From: Phallusia fumigata | Lineage: Eukaryota > Chordata > Ascidiacea > Phlebobranchia > Ascidiidae | DNA: 22,805 nucleotides | NCBI GenBank assembly: GCA_008931825.1 | Contig: QXVZ01005662.1 | Span: 1-22,805 of the forward strand | Direction of reading: 5' to 3' | In this document: piece by piece, positions 1 through 15,000 of the stretch | Layout of the letters: every line of letters starts with the position of its first letter | How positions within the stretch are numbered: position 1 is the stretch's first letter | Notes under the pieces: generated by a model | The model's input: the letters and a program-made list of their open reading frames with translations, nothing else | Told to the model about the DNA's origin: nothing | Database searches by the model: none | Program-made: the position numbers and the translations under genes

Positions 1-20
1 TTTCGCGAACTCACTCGCAG
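1..20 (+). CDS. SPTBN1: beta-spectrin exon, 3' end only (repeat 1)
   Basis: Only the last 20 bases of an exon are present. Codons from position 2 read FANSLA plus the first base of a Gly codon, followed by a GTGATT donor. Human beta-II has FANSLVG at this point, between helix A of repeat 1 and the QAFNTYRTVEKP segment. The leftover G joins the GT at the start of the next exon to make Gly, so homology and phase agree. The region is too short to be found by ORF length. Confidence 0.88.
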
Positions 21-3000
21 GTGATTCCCCCATATCGAAACCAAAACTTATCCAAATTCTTATTTAAGATCTTCTGACCCAAATAGTTGTAAAATCGTCA
101 TGCTGTATTCATCAAACGTTTCGGCAATAACTCATGTTGTCATCAGTGATACAGTATAGGTTTGCATCATGCACGCAAGTATTAACTGAACAGATCTGTT
201 TTTAGTATTCCAAACTTATCTAAATATTTTAAAAATCCACTGTATTCATGGAAAGAAACTAGAATGACCTTTTAAAGTTTAAAATACTGAAGTTGCAACA
301 TAAACTGAAATTAGGTGTATACACTTCCTCTGTTGCAAGGAATAAAATCAATTAGATGCAATGATTGTAAAAGCCAGCAACCTAAAATCAATTTCCCGCA
401 AAGCAAATTAGGTCTTAATTGGCAACCAATCGTTAGTCGCTGTAACGGACTCGTTTTTGCAGGTGTGAGCGCGCAGCTGGCAGCGTTCAGCAATTACAGA
501 ACAGTGGAGAAACCTGGCAAGTTTGAGGAAAAAGGCAACCTTGAGGTTTTGCTCTTCACCCTGCAGAGCAAGATGAGAGCCAACAACCAGAAACCTTACA
601 CACCCAAGGAAGGCAAACTTGTCTCTGATATTAACAAGGTTTGTGACTTTCCTCTGTGTGATGATTTAACGGCCAACCACTTAGCTCTGTTTATACACAT
701 CGATTGTGATACCTTCGGTTGGAATTTGTGCCTAACAGCTCGAGCTCAATGTGGAGTTTTAAATATAAAATGATTTACCAAACACAAATATAACTCTAGA
801 TAAGATTCGTTTATTTAATCCAAATTATTCTTCCCATTTATATGTTGACTCGAATTCGGGTGAATTGTAGTATGTTGACAAACTGTTATTTTTTGTCATC
901 GGCTTTATTGGACTGATAATTGATAAAAATGAACAATAATTTAAATCTGTACGTATCAGGGTACACAAATGCCTTTTCGGTGTTTTATACATGAACAACT
1001 TTTACCTGACAGATCGAATCTTTGTAAAAGTTAATTTAAATATTTTTTTTTAATTTTTAATTTTAAATTTATTTGAAAAAATCTACTTTCTCACGCCCTT
1101 GTTGTTGCAGGCGTGGGAAAAACTGGAGAAGGCGGAACACGGAAGAGAACTCGCCCTCCGCAACGAGCTCATCCGACAAGAACGACTCGATCACCTCGCC
1201 AAGAAGTTTGACCAGAAGTCAGCCATGCGTGAAACTTGGCTGGGAGAGAATCTCAAACTCGTCTCACAGGTTTGACCTTCATCCTCTGGACCTTCGACCT
1301 CTATCCAAGTGCAAATTTTAATGTGAAACACGTGTCCTTATTCCAGAGTGGCCTTGAATAACTGCTTTAAAAACATATAATGGATATACTACTCAGTGTA
1401 AACAGTATGGTTATGTCAGCATATATAGAAAAGAACTAAGCTGTTACAATTGATAAATTGTTCAGACTGTAATATTCATGTAATATTCAACTACAAAATT
1501 ACTTTTTAAACAAACGTCCCCCCAGCGAATGCAAAATCCGCCCCTCTAGTGGGGATTATGCCCGCCCGGTTGAGAACTCTTGGCCCTCATGCGGTAAATT
1601 TCCCCAAAACGTCGAAATTTTTACACACAAACTTTGCAGGACAATTTCGGAGCCGATCTTCCAGCGGTGGAAGCTGCGGTGAAGCGACATGAGGGAGTTG
1701 AAACTGACGTGAAAGCTTGCGAGGAGCGAGTGCAGGTTGTCGTGTCGGTGGCAACCGAACTCCAGCGAGAAAATTATCACGACATCAAGCGCATCAACGA
1801 CCGGTAGGTGGCGCTATTGCGAGCTGAGCTCTATTGCTGATTGGATAAAAAGTTGTTTTGTAAATCAGACCAGATATTTTTTGTGCTGCACAAGGTATTT
1901 TTTCGAAGATAGCACTTAAATTTTGGTGAACCTGCTGCCTGGGCTGTTTTATCATGAGTAAGCGTATTGAAACACCTCAAAGCAGTTTTAGTTTTTCTTG
2001 ACCTTCACCTTACTGTGGTCATACAGGGTTTCAAGCGAGCTTTGCGTTTTTACATTGCAAATAACCTTTTAAACGACACAACTGCCAGAAAGCTTGTATA
2101 TAGTAAATACATTGTACTGCAAACGTTTCAACAATCGCTGTTGTCATCATCAGTACAAAAATGCCTTTTTAATCAATTCTGGAATGACTTAAGCTTTATT
2201 AACCCACGCTTTGGGGTCTCACAAAAATAATCTTATAACCTGCTCTTGTTAAAACTAAACAGAAAAGACAACGTACTGCAGTTGTGGGAGTATCTTCTGG
2301 AACTTCTCAAGAAGCGACGAAGCAGATTGGAACTCAACCACCGGCTTCAACTCATGTTTCAGGAGATGATTTCGCTTATTGACTGGAAGGACGAAGTGCA
2401 TGTAAGCTTCCAAATTTTAAGTTATCTACCAACTTTTATGCAATGGTGAAACGTGGCGCTTTCAAGTGGCCGAAATCGATGGTTACTTGTCCACTGAGTC
2501 ATCTCTAGTGGCTGGGATTACATCACAATGAGCGGATTATGTTCACCGAAAGTATAAAATCAATTCCCGCTTGTCGGATTCTGGTTTTTCGATTTAAGTC
2601 AGTTTCTGTGAAATCATGTCGCTTTATGGTGCAGCTGATTGTTTCATTCGGATCCGGATAGTTTTATAGTGACAATATCCGGTCGGATCCTGATAATTGA
2701 ATAGTGTCAATATCCGGTCGGATCCTGATAATTGAATAGTGTCAATATCCGATCGGAGCCGGATAGTAAATGACGTCAATATCTGGTCTGATATTCGGAT
2801 TCGACAAAAATCTGTCCACTCCTAGTTGTTATGTGCCATTTTTAATTTGGATTTTATCGAATACCTGTATTTTGATTGACATCGAATATTTTTGATGTTC
2901 CTAGAACCAACTGCTGAAGGAGGAGGTTGGCCAGCACTTGATGGCGGTAGAGGATATGTTACAGAAGCATTCACTTATTGAGCAAGATATTTCTGTGCAC

Positions 3001-6000
3001 GCTGACCGTGTCAAGGCCATTGAGAGTCAGAGCGAAGAATTCATGGAACCGATTGAGGACGGTAAGAAAATTCACACAGAATTAATTGGGCCTGAAATTG
3101 TATAGTTTTTGTGTTGATAATGTGATATCAAAGTCTGTTTTTTATTCTAACGCCGGTTTGGTTTTTGTTTAGTTAAGAAAGAGTCATTTGCACACATGAT
3201 AGATGGATGTTTGAAGTTGTGTTCTGTAAATTTTTACCCCAGTTGACCTACTAGCCCCTAGATTTTTTTTTATAAAGGGCTTTATTGGTAAAATGCTACG
3301 TAATTTCATATTTTAAAAATTGTCATGTTAAAGGTTTTTTTGCCATTTCTTGGATTCACCCATTTTTCAATGTAGCACAGCTAAAAACCAAACATTTTTA
3401 AAATTCCTTTTAAATGAAGCCAACTTAGCAAAGCGATGGAATTAGCCAGACACCAACCCTAGCTTATCCCGCTAAACACAGTGTTGGCAAATATTTACCG
3501 ACGCTCAAGTCGCTTCACATAGCGTCGTCCACAGTTTCATGCCTCCCCCCCTTTATCATCGCATATTTGCTTTTATTCCTACTTTCCCTGTCGTAAACCA
3601 CTGTCCACGCAATCGATTTTGTCCAAGCATTTGATCCTGGAATGCTGAATGCAGAGGCACGATATAACTATTGTGTGGGCATGTTTGCATGACCGGTTGA
3701 TAATTTGTGGGTATTGCAACAATACTGTTGTTCATGTTGTAAAATTCGACATTTTTGGGCCTGCTGGAAAATCCAGTTTTCCACTTTTTCTGCTTCCAAT
3801 ATGGTAGCTCTAAATTGTAACAGTCTTATACTTAAACATGGAGTTGAAAAATCTTTAGTTGGGCCCCGGATGGGACGCTAAAGCTTGTACAATGTAAAAG
3901 ACGACTTGGATAGGCGTCGAAAATATGTTGCGTCCAACGTTAAAACCAACATCTGGTTACAACCCCCTAATAGCGCGTGTCGACCTGTTTAACACATCTC
4001 TATTCCAAGTAACACAATACACATACGTAGATTGGGAGTATATTAACCTTATCACTCGAATGTATATATATCGCACGGTTTTAATATTTTCGTCATCAAG
4101 CAATGATGATATCAACAGCGATTGTTGAAACGTTTGCATTACAAGTATTCACTATATACAAGTTCTTTCGCAGTTATGTTTTAATAACTATACCACTGTT
4201 TGGGAGAATCGCGTCACTCTCTCGACTCGAGTCGGCCTTTTTCAGAGACTTGCCTTGACTCGAGTCCCGGCGTTTTCAAAGACAAGACTCGCACTCGTAA
4301 CACCAGAGACTTGAAACCTGACTTATAACACTCGTTACCCAACATTGATCTAAAACCTTCCATCCAACAGACTACATCGCCTGTGACCCGCCCATCGTGC
4401 AAGACCGGGTGGATCGTGTTCGCAACGCATACGACAGTTTGTGTAGAATGGCAGCTGATAGAAGAGCGAAGTTGGACGAGTCGCGTCGCATGCATTTGTT
4501 CTTCGCATCGATGGCAGAGGAACTCGCCTGGGTGAAGGAGAAGCAGCAGTTGATGATGAGTGATGACTACGGACGTGATTTGACGAGCGTTCACTCCCTA
4601 CTAACTAAACAAAAGGTGAGGATTCGGTTACGATCTAATTAGACAAGCTCAGTGTTTAGAATTTTATCGAATCGCAAGGTGGCTTTTATCGAATAATAAC
4701 CAAGAAATCATAAATTGGAAATTAGAACCTTGGTATTCGTTGCGTAATCAAATCAAAAAGTTCTTTTTTATCGGATAATATGCAGAACGAACCTCGAAAA
4801 GATTCGAATCCAATTAAGATTCTCACTTTTAAAACTAGAATTTTAAACTTCCAAAATTCACAGTGGAATTTTGATCTGGTAATATTGTTCGAAAATAAAA
4901 ACCTTTTTGGGGTGTAGCAACGTCTAAAGCAGTCCAAGAACTTGGCTTCATCGTCCTAAAATCTTTTCAACAGGCTTTGGAAGACGAAATGAACGGACGC
5001 AAAACGATGCTTACAAACACGGTAGCTGTCGGCGAGCAGTTGATTGAGCAGAAACATTTTGCTTCGGACGATATCAGCTCCCGTATCAGTGAAACACACG
5101 ATGAATGGAAGAACCTTGAAGATTTGACAGCAGACCGTCGCCGCAGACTTCAGGATGCCAAGAATCTTTACCAAGTACGTCGTTAGGGAAAACGTATTGT
5201 TTTTTTGTCTAACATAAGTTTGTTTCCCCCGTTTGGTCAAGAAAAAGTCGTTCAAATTTTCACACATGATAGATGGGTATCTGAAGTTGTGCACTAACGA
5301 CTTTTGACCCCAGTTCACCCACCTGTTCACCCACAGGCCCCCAAAACGTAAATTTTAAGAAACACTTTATAACTTGCCTAGAAACGATCGTTTGGCTCGG
5401 GGAAAAATTCGTGCCATGAAAAATCGAACCGGGTGCGCAATGCACAATAGTGCGCTGTTTAAAAAATACATATTTATATAATTGGGCTAGCACTTGGTCG
5501 TTTAATTTAAGGCACTCGACATATAAACGGACATACAAAAAACGGAATTCATCCTCGGGTCGCCACGGGTTCGAACCCCGTAAAAAACAAGACAATATTT
5601 TTCGAAATAAACCACAGTGTATGTGGAATGATCTGGATTGATTTTTACACAATTTTTCGTTTGTTTCAGTTCTACGCCGATGCCGACGACGTGGACACGT
5701 GGCTTGTTGACATGTTCCGCATCGTTTCAAACGAGGACTGTGGGAGGGACGAACCATCGGTTCAGTCACTGCTGAAGAAACACAGACAGGTAAAACTAGC
5801 TGATGTCGAAGAACTCTTGCCAAGGTCGTGAAAACTCCGACACAATGACTTACTTTCATTCTTACCACAGGTCCAGGAAGAACTGAAGGAATACGAATCG
5901 AACATCAGCGCTCTACAAGAACAGGTGGAATCTAAATTCTGTGTTATTTTACTTCGGTACTTTTTTGCGAACGCTACGAATCGAATAAACCCATCTGAAT

Positions 6001-9000
6001 TCAACCTTACATTGATACTACGCATTCTTTTTCATGTAAACTTTTCACATCAGCATCTTGTAATAGGATAAAATACGAATGGATTTCGAGCAATACAGTA
6101 CTCGTTTTTAAAAACACATAACTGCCAGAGAGCTTGTATATAATGAATGCATTTTATTGCAAACGCTTTAACAATCGCTGTTATAATCATGCCCAACATT
6201 TGCATTTCAATGTATTCACTGCAAGCTCCCTGGCGGTTATTTTTTAAACTATGCCACCACCTTTCAAGCCCGTGTCATGTGTATCTGAATGCAAAACTTG
6301 CCTATTAAACACATAACTGGATTATTCTCTTACATCCAGGCTGACGCTTTACCTGAGAGAGATCGTGATTCTGTTGAAGTCCAGGAACGTTTGAGAAGCA
6401 TCAACAGCAGATATAAGGAGCTGCTCGACTTTGCCAGACAGCGAAAGGAAAAACTGATTGACGCAAGGTAAGTTGTTTGTGTTGCAACTTTCGTCAGTGT
6501 GCTTTCCGTACTTTTCATAAAACACTAGAAAATTGAGGAGTAGTCACGACACGAAATTACGAATCTACCAAAACTGACAACAGCGAATGTCGAAACGTTT
6601 TTGTTGCAATATATTCGCTATAAACCAGCTCTCTGGCAGATATGTTATTAATTAAACTAGAAAATGACATGATTAAAAACTCCGTGTTGTTGTTTGTTTT
6701 GTTCGCTAGCAAATATTCGTTATTATTTCCCCAGAAACATTTTAACTTTTTTAAACAAAATTACGCTCTCTTTATTTTGTTAATAATCAAATTATCGCCA
6801 TTGCCGGATTGAAACTTTCAGCTGTTTTGTATGTTATTTGCTAATATATGTCTTATGCAGTCAATATAAATTCATTGTTTACAATTGGGTTTACATTGAA
6901 GTTGTAACACTTTGCAGATCTCTGTACAAGTTCTACAGCGAAGCGGATTCTGTCCATGCATGGATAGATGAGAAGGAACAAGTGCTGACCACCCTTATTA
7001 TACCGGATAATATCGAAGACATGGAACTCGTGCAACACAGATTTGAAGGTAAAAATTTTTGATTATATTTACTCACCTGTTTCTCTTTTTTCGCGGAGAT
7101 CAACGGTTCCAAATTTTCAAATAGCAAATAGTTTGTGTTTTGAAACTTGGTATACTTTCAGGTAAGAGCGAGTTGTCAAATTTTTGTTCCTATTTTTTCC
7201 TGTTGCCAAGGTTACGAGAAGGAAATCAACAAGCATGCGCCTCAAGTGGCGGTCGTCAACCAACTGGCGCGCCAACTCATCCATGCGGAACACCCCAACA
7301 GCGATGACGTCACCAGCAAGCAAAACCACCTGAACCAGAGGTCAGTGACATCATTGTCGAAAATTTAAACACGTTAATCGAGTCTGCTGGTTCAGTGTTG
7401 CCTCAAAATCTCCATATTTTTAAGTTTAATTACTGCTGCAAAAAAAGCCGGGTTTTTAATACTAATGTTCCCAGCGTCATCTTAAATAACTAAAAAAAAA
7501 AATTCCTTTGGAAAAAAAATATATGCGAAATTTTAAGAACATTTTTTTGCGATTAGATGGAATGCTCTTCGTGCGTTGCTCGATGAACGTCGAGAAGTCT
7601 TGTCGTCTGCTAAAGGTTTGCAAGGATTCAAACTCGAATGTGACGAGACAGAGGGTTGGATCAAGGAAAAAGCGAGAGTGCTTGCGGGCGCTGGTGGTCC
7701 GGATGAACCGATGAATGATCGGGATTTAGCCGGAGTCGTCGCTCTGCAGAGGAAATTGTCCAGTATGGAAAGGGATCTCGCGGCTATTCAGGTAAAAGCG
7801 GGGGTTTCTAAGGCAAGCGTTGAAGATTAAAAAAATATTTTGAATAGTAGACATTTATTGAAGGTATGCGAGTTATTAACTGGAAAACAATTTGGGAAAA
7901 TAAAAGACAACCACTCAACTATGTTTTGAGCAATTGAAATGCTATTGTGAAGTGTGGTAGATTTACTAAAACATTATAAAATACATAATTTTTACTCTTA
8001 AGTATTTAATCTGTTGTTTAACAATTTCGTATTCAATCATTGATTTAGTCGATTGTACAACAAAAGTTATACAAAGAATGGAATGTGTAAGATTTACCAA
8101 AACACAAAATGCACATTTTTACAATAAAAAAGGCACTTTTTCACAACCTGCTTGAACTGCCGTTCAACAAGGTGTTAACTTCATATTTATTTTAACCGAT
8201 TGTGCAGACAAACATTACACAAATACGTAACAACAGAAAATCTAAATGTTTTTACGTCTCATCAGGCGAAATTGGACGATTTACGAGATGAGGCGGAACG
8301 CTTATCCCATGAGCACCCGGACGAAGCGGATGAGATCAAGGGAAAGTTCGAGCAGATGGAAAAAGTTTGGAAGGAATTACGAGATATGTTGAGACAGCGG
8401 GAGGATTCACTCGGCGAAGCTGGAAATCTACAGAAGTTTCTCCGTGACTTGGATCGCTTTCAGGTAAAATTACTAAAAATAAACGGTTTAATTTTGCCAA
8501 AAACATTGCACTACATAATCATTGTGACAAAATGCAGCCTGTTTTTGTAATGGACTGTTCTAAACAGAAAGGGCCCAGTTAAAAATATTAATGAGTAAAT
8601 AATTTTTTTTTGCCAAGTAAGGGGAATTTTAGTCATGTAAGTGAAAGAAAATTGCTGATAACATCCACAAGTATAGAAACAAAGAGGCTTATTTTGATCA
8701 AAAACGATACGCATTTAGGTGTTACAACCCATAGTCTGTCATTATCATGTTGCAAGCCCGACTGTTTCGAATTTAAGCGTCTTTTTTGCCCACCAGGCCT
8801 GGTTGTCAACCACACAGACGACCATAGCGTCTGAGGATATGCCGCAAACACTACCTGAAGCCGAGAAACTTTTGCAACAACATCAAGCAATTAAACTGGA
8901 AATTGACAACTACGAGGTAAAAAATGCAGTGCTTTGAAATTTAAATGCTTAACAACATTTTTTCTTGTTTGCAATGATTACTGCGTGTTATATTATCGAA

Positions 9001-12000
9001 ACAACTATGTTTGTTAAAGTTTATTCAGGGGTAGATGACGTTAAGTGGTTAAGCTGGTATTGGTATCAACCCTAGCTAGCTTTGTGTTATGCTTCCAATG
9101 CGAAGTAATAGGCATTACTAAATTGAATTAAACGCAATTGTACAAAAGTTTGTACCTTATTCGAAAAGTAAGTAAAGCAACACTGCAATAAATGTATTGA
9201 TATACCCTTAGCTGAAGTGAAGCCTTTGTATAAATTATAGTTGGATCTTTGGTAGGGACTTTTTTAACCTTAAAAACGTTTTAAAGCTCTTATCGTATTT
9301 TTGCTGGTGTTATTAGTTTACCAATTGTTGGCCGGTATATTTATGACAAAAATTATGAAACGGTCCGTGTTTAGTGCTCAAAAGCTGATTTGCAAAACAA
9401 AACTCAGATAAATAAAATAAATAAACAATTCAATCTTAAACCGAACATCACAGGACGATTACGAACGTATCAAGGAGACAGGAGCTCAAGTGACATCAGG
9501 CAGAGAGGATGACGCTCAATATATGTTCCTCGGTCAACGGCTACAAGCGCTCGACCAGGGTTGGGACGAACTGCAGAAGATGTGGGAAAACCGGAACCGG
9601 TTCCTGAAGGAAGCTCTGGAACATCAGAACTTCATCCGTGATTGCAAACAGGTTGGTGGAAAATGTGTTTGTTACGTCATTGGTTGTAACGTACCCAAAT
9701 TTTTGATGACGTCAAACTTATATACGTCACATTTTCTTGACAAAAGTTTAATGACGTCATCGTTGGTGTGATGACGTCGTACAGAACCTATCGTTTTGTT
9801 TTGCGAAAACAATATTAATTAGTTTTTAGTACACGATTATATCCAATAAACTTTTTTCGATGCAGGCCGAACAGTTGCTTAGCAACCAGGAGTACGCCCT
9901 GGAGGGATCGCGGAGATCAGCATCCGCATCCACATCACCTGACACTGCGGAGGAGGTGCTGAAGAAACATGAGGCTTTCGTTGCCACCATGGCTGGAGCT
10001 GACGAACGCGTCGAATCTGTTCTCAAGGTAAAATCAACTAGCAACAAATAAATAAAGGTCACATGAAAGAGTTTGCTGTAAGGTTGCATCCATAACTTCT
10101 CAGGGTAAAAGAATAACCTCATAACCTCTCAAAGAAAAGGCATACTGACTTTTCTTTCGAAAATGTTATGAAGCTTTTTAGGTAACTTTCTCTTTGGGCG
10201 TAAACTTATGCGATTTTATCAGTGAAAATCCCAGCAAAATGATTTAATGTCCACGTTGAAACAAGAATTAAGTTCGACCCAAACTGATCTAGAATAAAAG
10301 TTGATCTTACGGAGCAATGCATGAAATGTACGGTTGTTAAAACTTGAACTTTTTTAATTTTTAGGATGCGGAACACTTGTGTGATCCTGAACTTGCTCAT
10401 CACGCTGCTGAGAAGATCAGGGATCGTGCGGACAAGGTGGCGGAGAGACGAGCTGTCAATAAGGAGGAAGCGCAAGATGTGTCCGCTCTTCTCAGGGTGA
10501 GAACAAGAAAATATTCCCAAACACAACACTAGTAGTGAAGATGGTAATAAGTTTTAACCCGACTTGGATCAGCGTCGAAACATCGAAACAACTCGTTGTC
10601 GGAGAGTTTTTAACGAGTCGTCAAGATTTGACTCGTAAATACTCGGGTTTTGACCTGAACTCGTGAACTCTGGTTTTGGACTAACTCGTAACAACTCTGG
10701 TGTTGGACTGAACTCCCAAAAACTCGTTTTGATCTTGAATCGTTAAACTCTGTTGGAAAGAGTTGTACTCTACACTAGTGTAACTATCAAATCTATAGCC
10801 TCCTGTGTTGTTGATTTGTAAGCGATGTTAGTGGGTTTTTAAACGAAGCTTTTGTATATTTTTAGCTTAAACTCGTAATGACTCAGGTTCACACTCTTGA
10901 TAACTCTGGTTTTGGCCTATACTCGTAATGACCCGTAAACTCGTATTTTTCCGCAGGAGAACTTGGCGATGCAGAGGTTTATCGCGGATTGCGAGGAGCT
11001 GAAGGAATGGGTAAATGAGAAAATGCTGACGGCCAAAGATGCGACTTACGATGATGCGAGGAACCTTCACTCGAAGTGGCAGAAACACCAGGTTGGTGGA
11101 TGTAGAAGTTACAAGTTATTGCTTTCATCTGCTTATCCTTGCCCTGTGTAATGCAATTTTACCACGTGCTGTCGTGTAGAAGGATTTCTCCGCTTTTTAA
11201 AAACACGGACGACATCGATTTTCTTGTAACATCTTATTGTTATGTCATGCGGACATTTGTAACGTTTTTTTCAAGAGTTATTGTCTGGACTGGAAACTTA
11301 TTTCAAAGAAACTCAAAAATTTTTGTCAACTTTTTTAGTTTCTAAATTTAAGTGGTGTTGTATTTTTGTAGCAAGTGTGACGAATTTAAGCGCTCTTTGT
11401 TTAATTATCGTTAGTTGTGATAGTAACACAAACGATACATTGCATCTAAAACCATCTTTTTAAAACAATGCAAACCCTTTAGAAGGCCTAAAATCCAGTG
11501 TTTAAGGCCTAATAACTACTTACCGCAAGAGAGTTTGTATACTGTTAAACATTGTATTGCAATCGTGTGTTTCTAATAACCACGTGATTTTCCACACAGG
11601 CCTTCTCAGCTGAGCTCGCCGCCAACAAAGATCGTCTCGAGCGTCTGGAGGAGGATGGAAGCTCCCTGGCTCAAGCGAAACCCGAACGAACCGAGGAAAT
11701 CGAACGCAGACTCGACGAACTGCGCAAACACTGGGTGGAGTTGGAGAGCTGTACACAACAGAAGGAGAAAACTTTGTTCGAAGCTCACAAAGCTGAACTG
11801 TTTTCGCAGGTAAGCTCTTCTTGTCATGTGTTGCTTAACAAAAATTCTGTAAGTTTGTTTTTGGTCATTTTAATTTTTGTAAACACTGCACACAGTTTAG
11901 ACAAATCCCTACAAAACTATATATCGTGTAAGTTTATTAATAACACCCAACTAGTCACAAAAATGCTCTCAACAACAAACTATTTTGTCTTCATATCTGC

Positions 12001-15000
12001 CACATATAAATTTATTGTTTGTTTTGTTCAGACTTGCGAGGAACTTGACAAGTTCGCAAACCAGATGGAACAACAACTGAAGTCTGATGATGTGGGGAAA
12101 GATTTGGCGAGTGTTAACGTTTTGCTGAAGAACCAGGCTGATTATAAGGATGAGATTGAAATCAGGAAGCAGGAAGTTGATGAGCTTGGCAGTCAAGGTA
12201 GAAATAAAAGAAAATATATTTAACATGGCTTTGATAAATTATGGGTCTTTATCTTTTTATTGAAAACGTTTTAAAAATCGCTGCGAGATGCTAAGCGGTG
12301 CATTACCATGTATTCACTACATAAAAGCACTCTGGCATTTATGATTTTTATTAAGCTGCTTTAATTTAGTTTAATTTAGAAAGTTGATAAAAATCGCCTA
12401 TTTCGATTCAAGGACTTAGAATTTTAAGTATTTGAAACTCTTCTTGTGCCTACCTAACTACTTTGCATAGAAATATTACCAGCATCTCCCATAAAGTAAT
12501 GCGACTCCTCTATTTTCAGTGGATGTCCTCCAATCAGAAGGCGATGGTGACTTTGATGAGATGGATGGCACCCGAAACTCCATTAAAGACAAGATCAACA
12601 ACTTGGATGTCCTCCTCGGCAAGAGGGAGGAGGATCTGGATGCAAGTAAACGTCTTCATCAGTTCTTCAGGTAAGAGTTAAGGTTTCCTGCATCTCCATG
12701 GTGTGGTTTGTTTCATGAGTTGTAATGTTGGTTGATACGAAAACTTGAACACAGATTGTATTTGTCGATATTTTTCGTCACTGAATACGAAGACGTTCGG
12801 TCGCATATGTTTTAAATGCTCGGCTTTTATGATAGATTTGTTTTTGAACTCATCTTCAATGACGTCACTTCCAGGCCACAAAATCTTCACATTTAGTTTG
12901 TGTTTAGATTCAAATCCTTCACGTGTTAAGTACTTTATAGCTGTGCTTACATTTCAAACAAATTTTTAGTGATAAATAAGTCACAGACTAACGCAGTGTG
13001 AATACGCAGGAGAAAATGCATTTGTCAGGTCAGCATATGAAGCTAAAACCTGATTTTCGCCTGCAGACCGTAGTTTTCCAAATCTTAATAGGAAATACAA
13101 GGCTTTACACATGTCATGTACATTGTTATGCTTCATTCCAGTTTCAGTAGTTGTAATGCTTTTCCTTTTCATGAACATCAAATCATATTTCAGAATGTAA
13201 TTTAACCGGGCACAGTTAACAATTACCGCTGTTGTTATTTTATCAGGGATGTTGAAGATGAGAAATTGTGGATTGACGAAAAAATCCCGCAGGCGACTTC
13301 ACAAGAACACGGGAACAGCTTACAAGGCGTTCAAGCACTGCAGAAACAACACCAGGTTTGGGAACTGCTTTCTACATTATAAATATAAGTTTATGTTATT
13401 AAGATACCGCTGATGTCTGGTGGTGAACATTATTTGCTGGATGCTGGATATTTTTGTTGGTTCTTTCTTAATAAGAAGATAAAAGCCAGTAGTTGTGTGT
13501 AAAACATTTTCTACGTTTCGACAAACGCTGTTGTCTGTTTCACACACAAGTACTGGCTTGTATCTTCTTATTGAGGCAATTTAAAACCGTGAATGCTGTT
13601 CCTAAGTTTTTTTCAAGTAAACTGTTTAAAAATAATAAAAAGCTGTCTGGTAGCGAAAATCCTGTGAGATAATCATTTCCATGAGTTTAATCCACATGTT
13701 TGGGAAAAGCGTTTTATTTTTCGTTGCGATTAAATCTCTTCCTTCTACTGATTCCAGGCGTTGAAAAGTGAAATATCCGGGCATGAACCGATTGTTGATG
13801 AAGTGTGTGAGAGAGGAATGGGGATGGCGACAGAGGAGAGTCCGTATGTTGATCGGATCAACGACAGATGTCATGAGCTGCAGGATAAATGGAAACGGTG
13901 GGTGACGTAGACGTGACATAAATTGACAAAAAGTTGCTAACATACATCAAAATATCAGTAAGGTTCCTGTTAATTATAACTACCAGAAAGCTTATATATA
14001 GCGTGATTTAAATACATTGTGATTTAAAGGCTTTAACAATCGCTGTTGTCATCACCAGTGCAGTTCACTATGTACAAGTTCTCTGGCAGTTATGTTTTTA
14101 ATTGTGTTGTTTTTCAAGTCCATGTCTTATGTTTCTGAAACCAAACTAATTTCTGTAACCTAGTGGTTAAATTGCTGTAAGCCAAACTTTAAGTGCGACA
14201 ATTATTTGTGATTTGAATATCGCCGGAATCATTAATCATTTTGCACCAAACTCAGTCTAGTTTTACTAAATATTTTTTTCGTGCAGACTTAACGACGAAA
14301 CCGAGGCCCGCAGTGACCGCTTGGTGGAGGCAGAGAAGGCAGAGCAATATTATTTCGATGCGAACGAGGCAGTGGCTTGGATGGGTGAACAGGAACTCTA
14401 TATGATGTCGGAAGAAAAAGCCAAGGTAGTAAGGAATTGTCGTTAAGCGATGGTTTAAAATCCACCAAACCTTTTGATCGCGCTGATATAATTCCAAAAT
14501 ATTTTAGAATAACAAACTTATCAAGTAAAAAAAGGGCAAATATTTACTCGATAAATGTAAGAAATTTCTCAGTGCGTTTTAAAATCACCGCAATCGATAG
14601 AATTTTTTCGCTAGCTACGTATGTTCTCACTGCAAATATTTGAAACCAATATTTGTGGATCTAAAAACTCATTCCGTTCACAGGATGGCCAGGGGGCGAA
14701 TAAGATGTTGAAGAAGCATCAAGCACAGGAACAAAGTATTGACGAGTTTGCTGAAACTATTCAGGAACTATCGAAAACCTGCCGGGATCTGGTCAGCTCC
14801 GAACACCCGGAAAGGTTAGTTTGCTGTCACCAAGCGGCAAAAGTTGTTGTTGGAGTTTTTTTGTTTGTGTTTGAAGTGCGTGTATGTGTATGGGTTTATT
14901 TTAGTTGCTATTTCTGTCGTTCTTTGTTTTTCTTAAGCGCTGAACACAAGTGTGGCATGTGTTATAGAAAAATAATTTTAGAAAGATTTTTTAAAAGAAA

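Noticed and set aside
4214-4594. 126-codon minus-strand open frame
   Set aside because: Antisense to the repeat-3/4 exon plus a degenerate tandem array; no support as a gene.
5260-5868. 202-codon minus-strand open frame
   Set aside because: It crosses a dispersed repeat, an intron and the antisense of a well-supported spectrin exon. No recognisable domain.
9040-9090. tRNA-like D-arm (AAGTGGTTAAGC)
   Set aside because: No T-arm or B-box at a suitable distance; probably chance.
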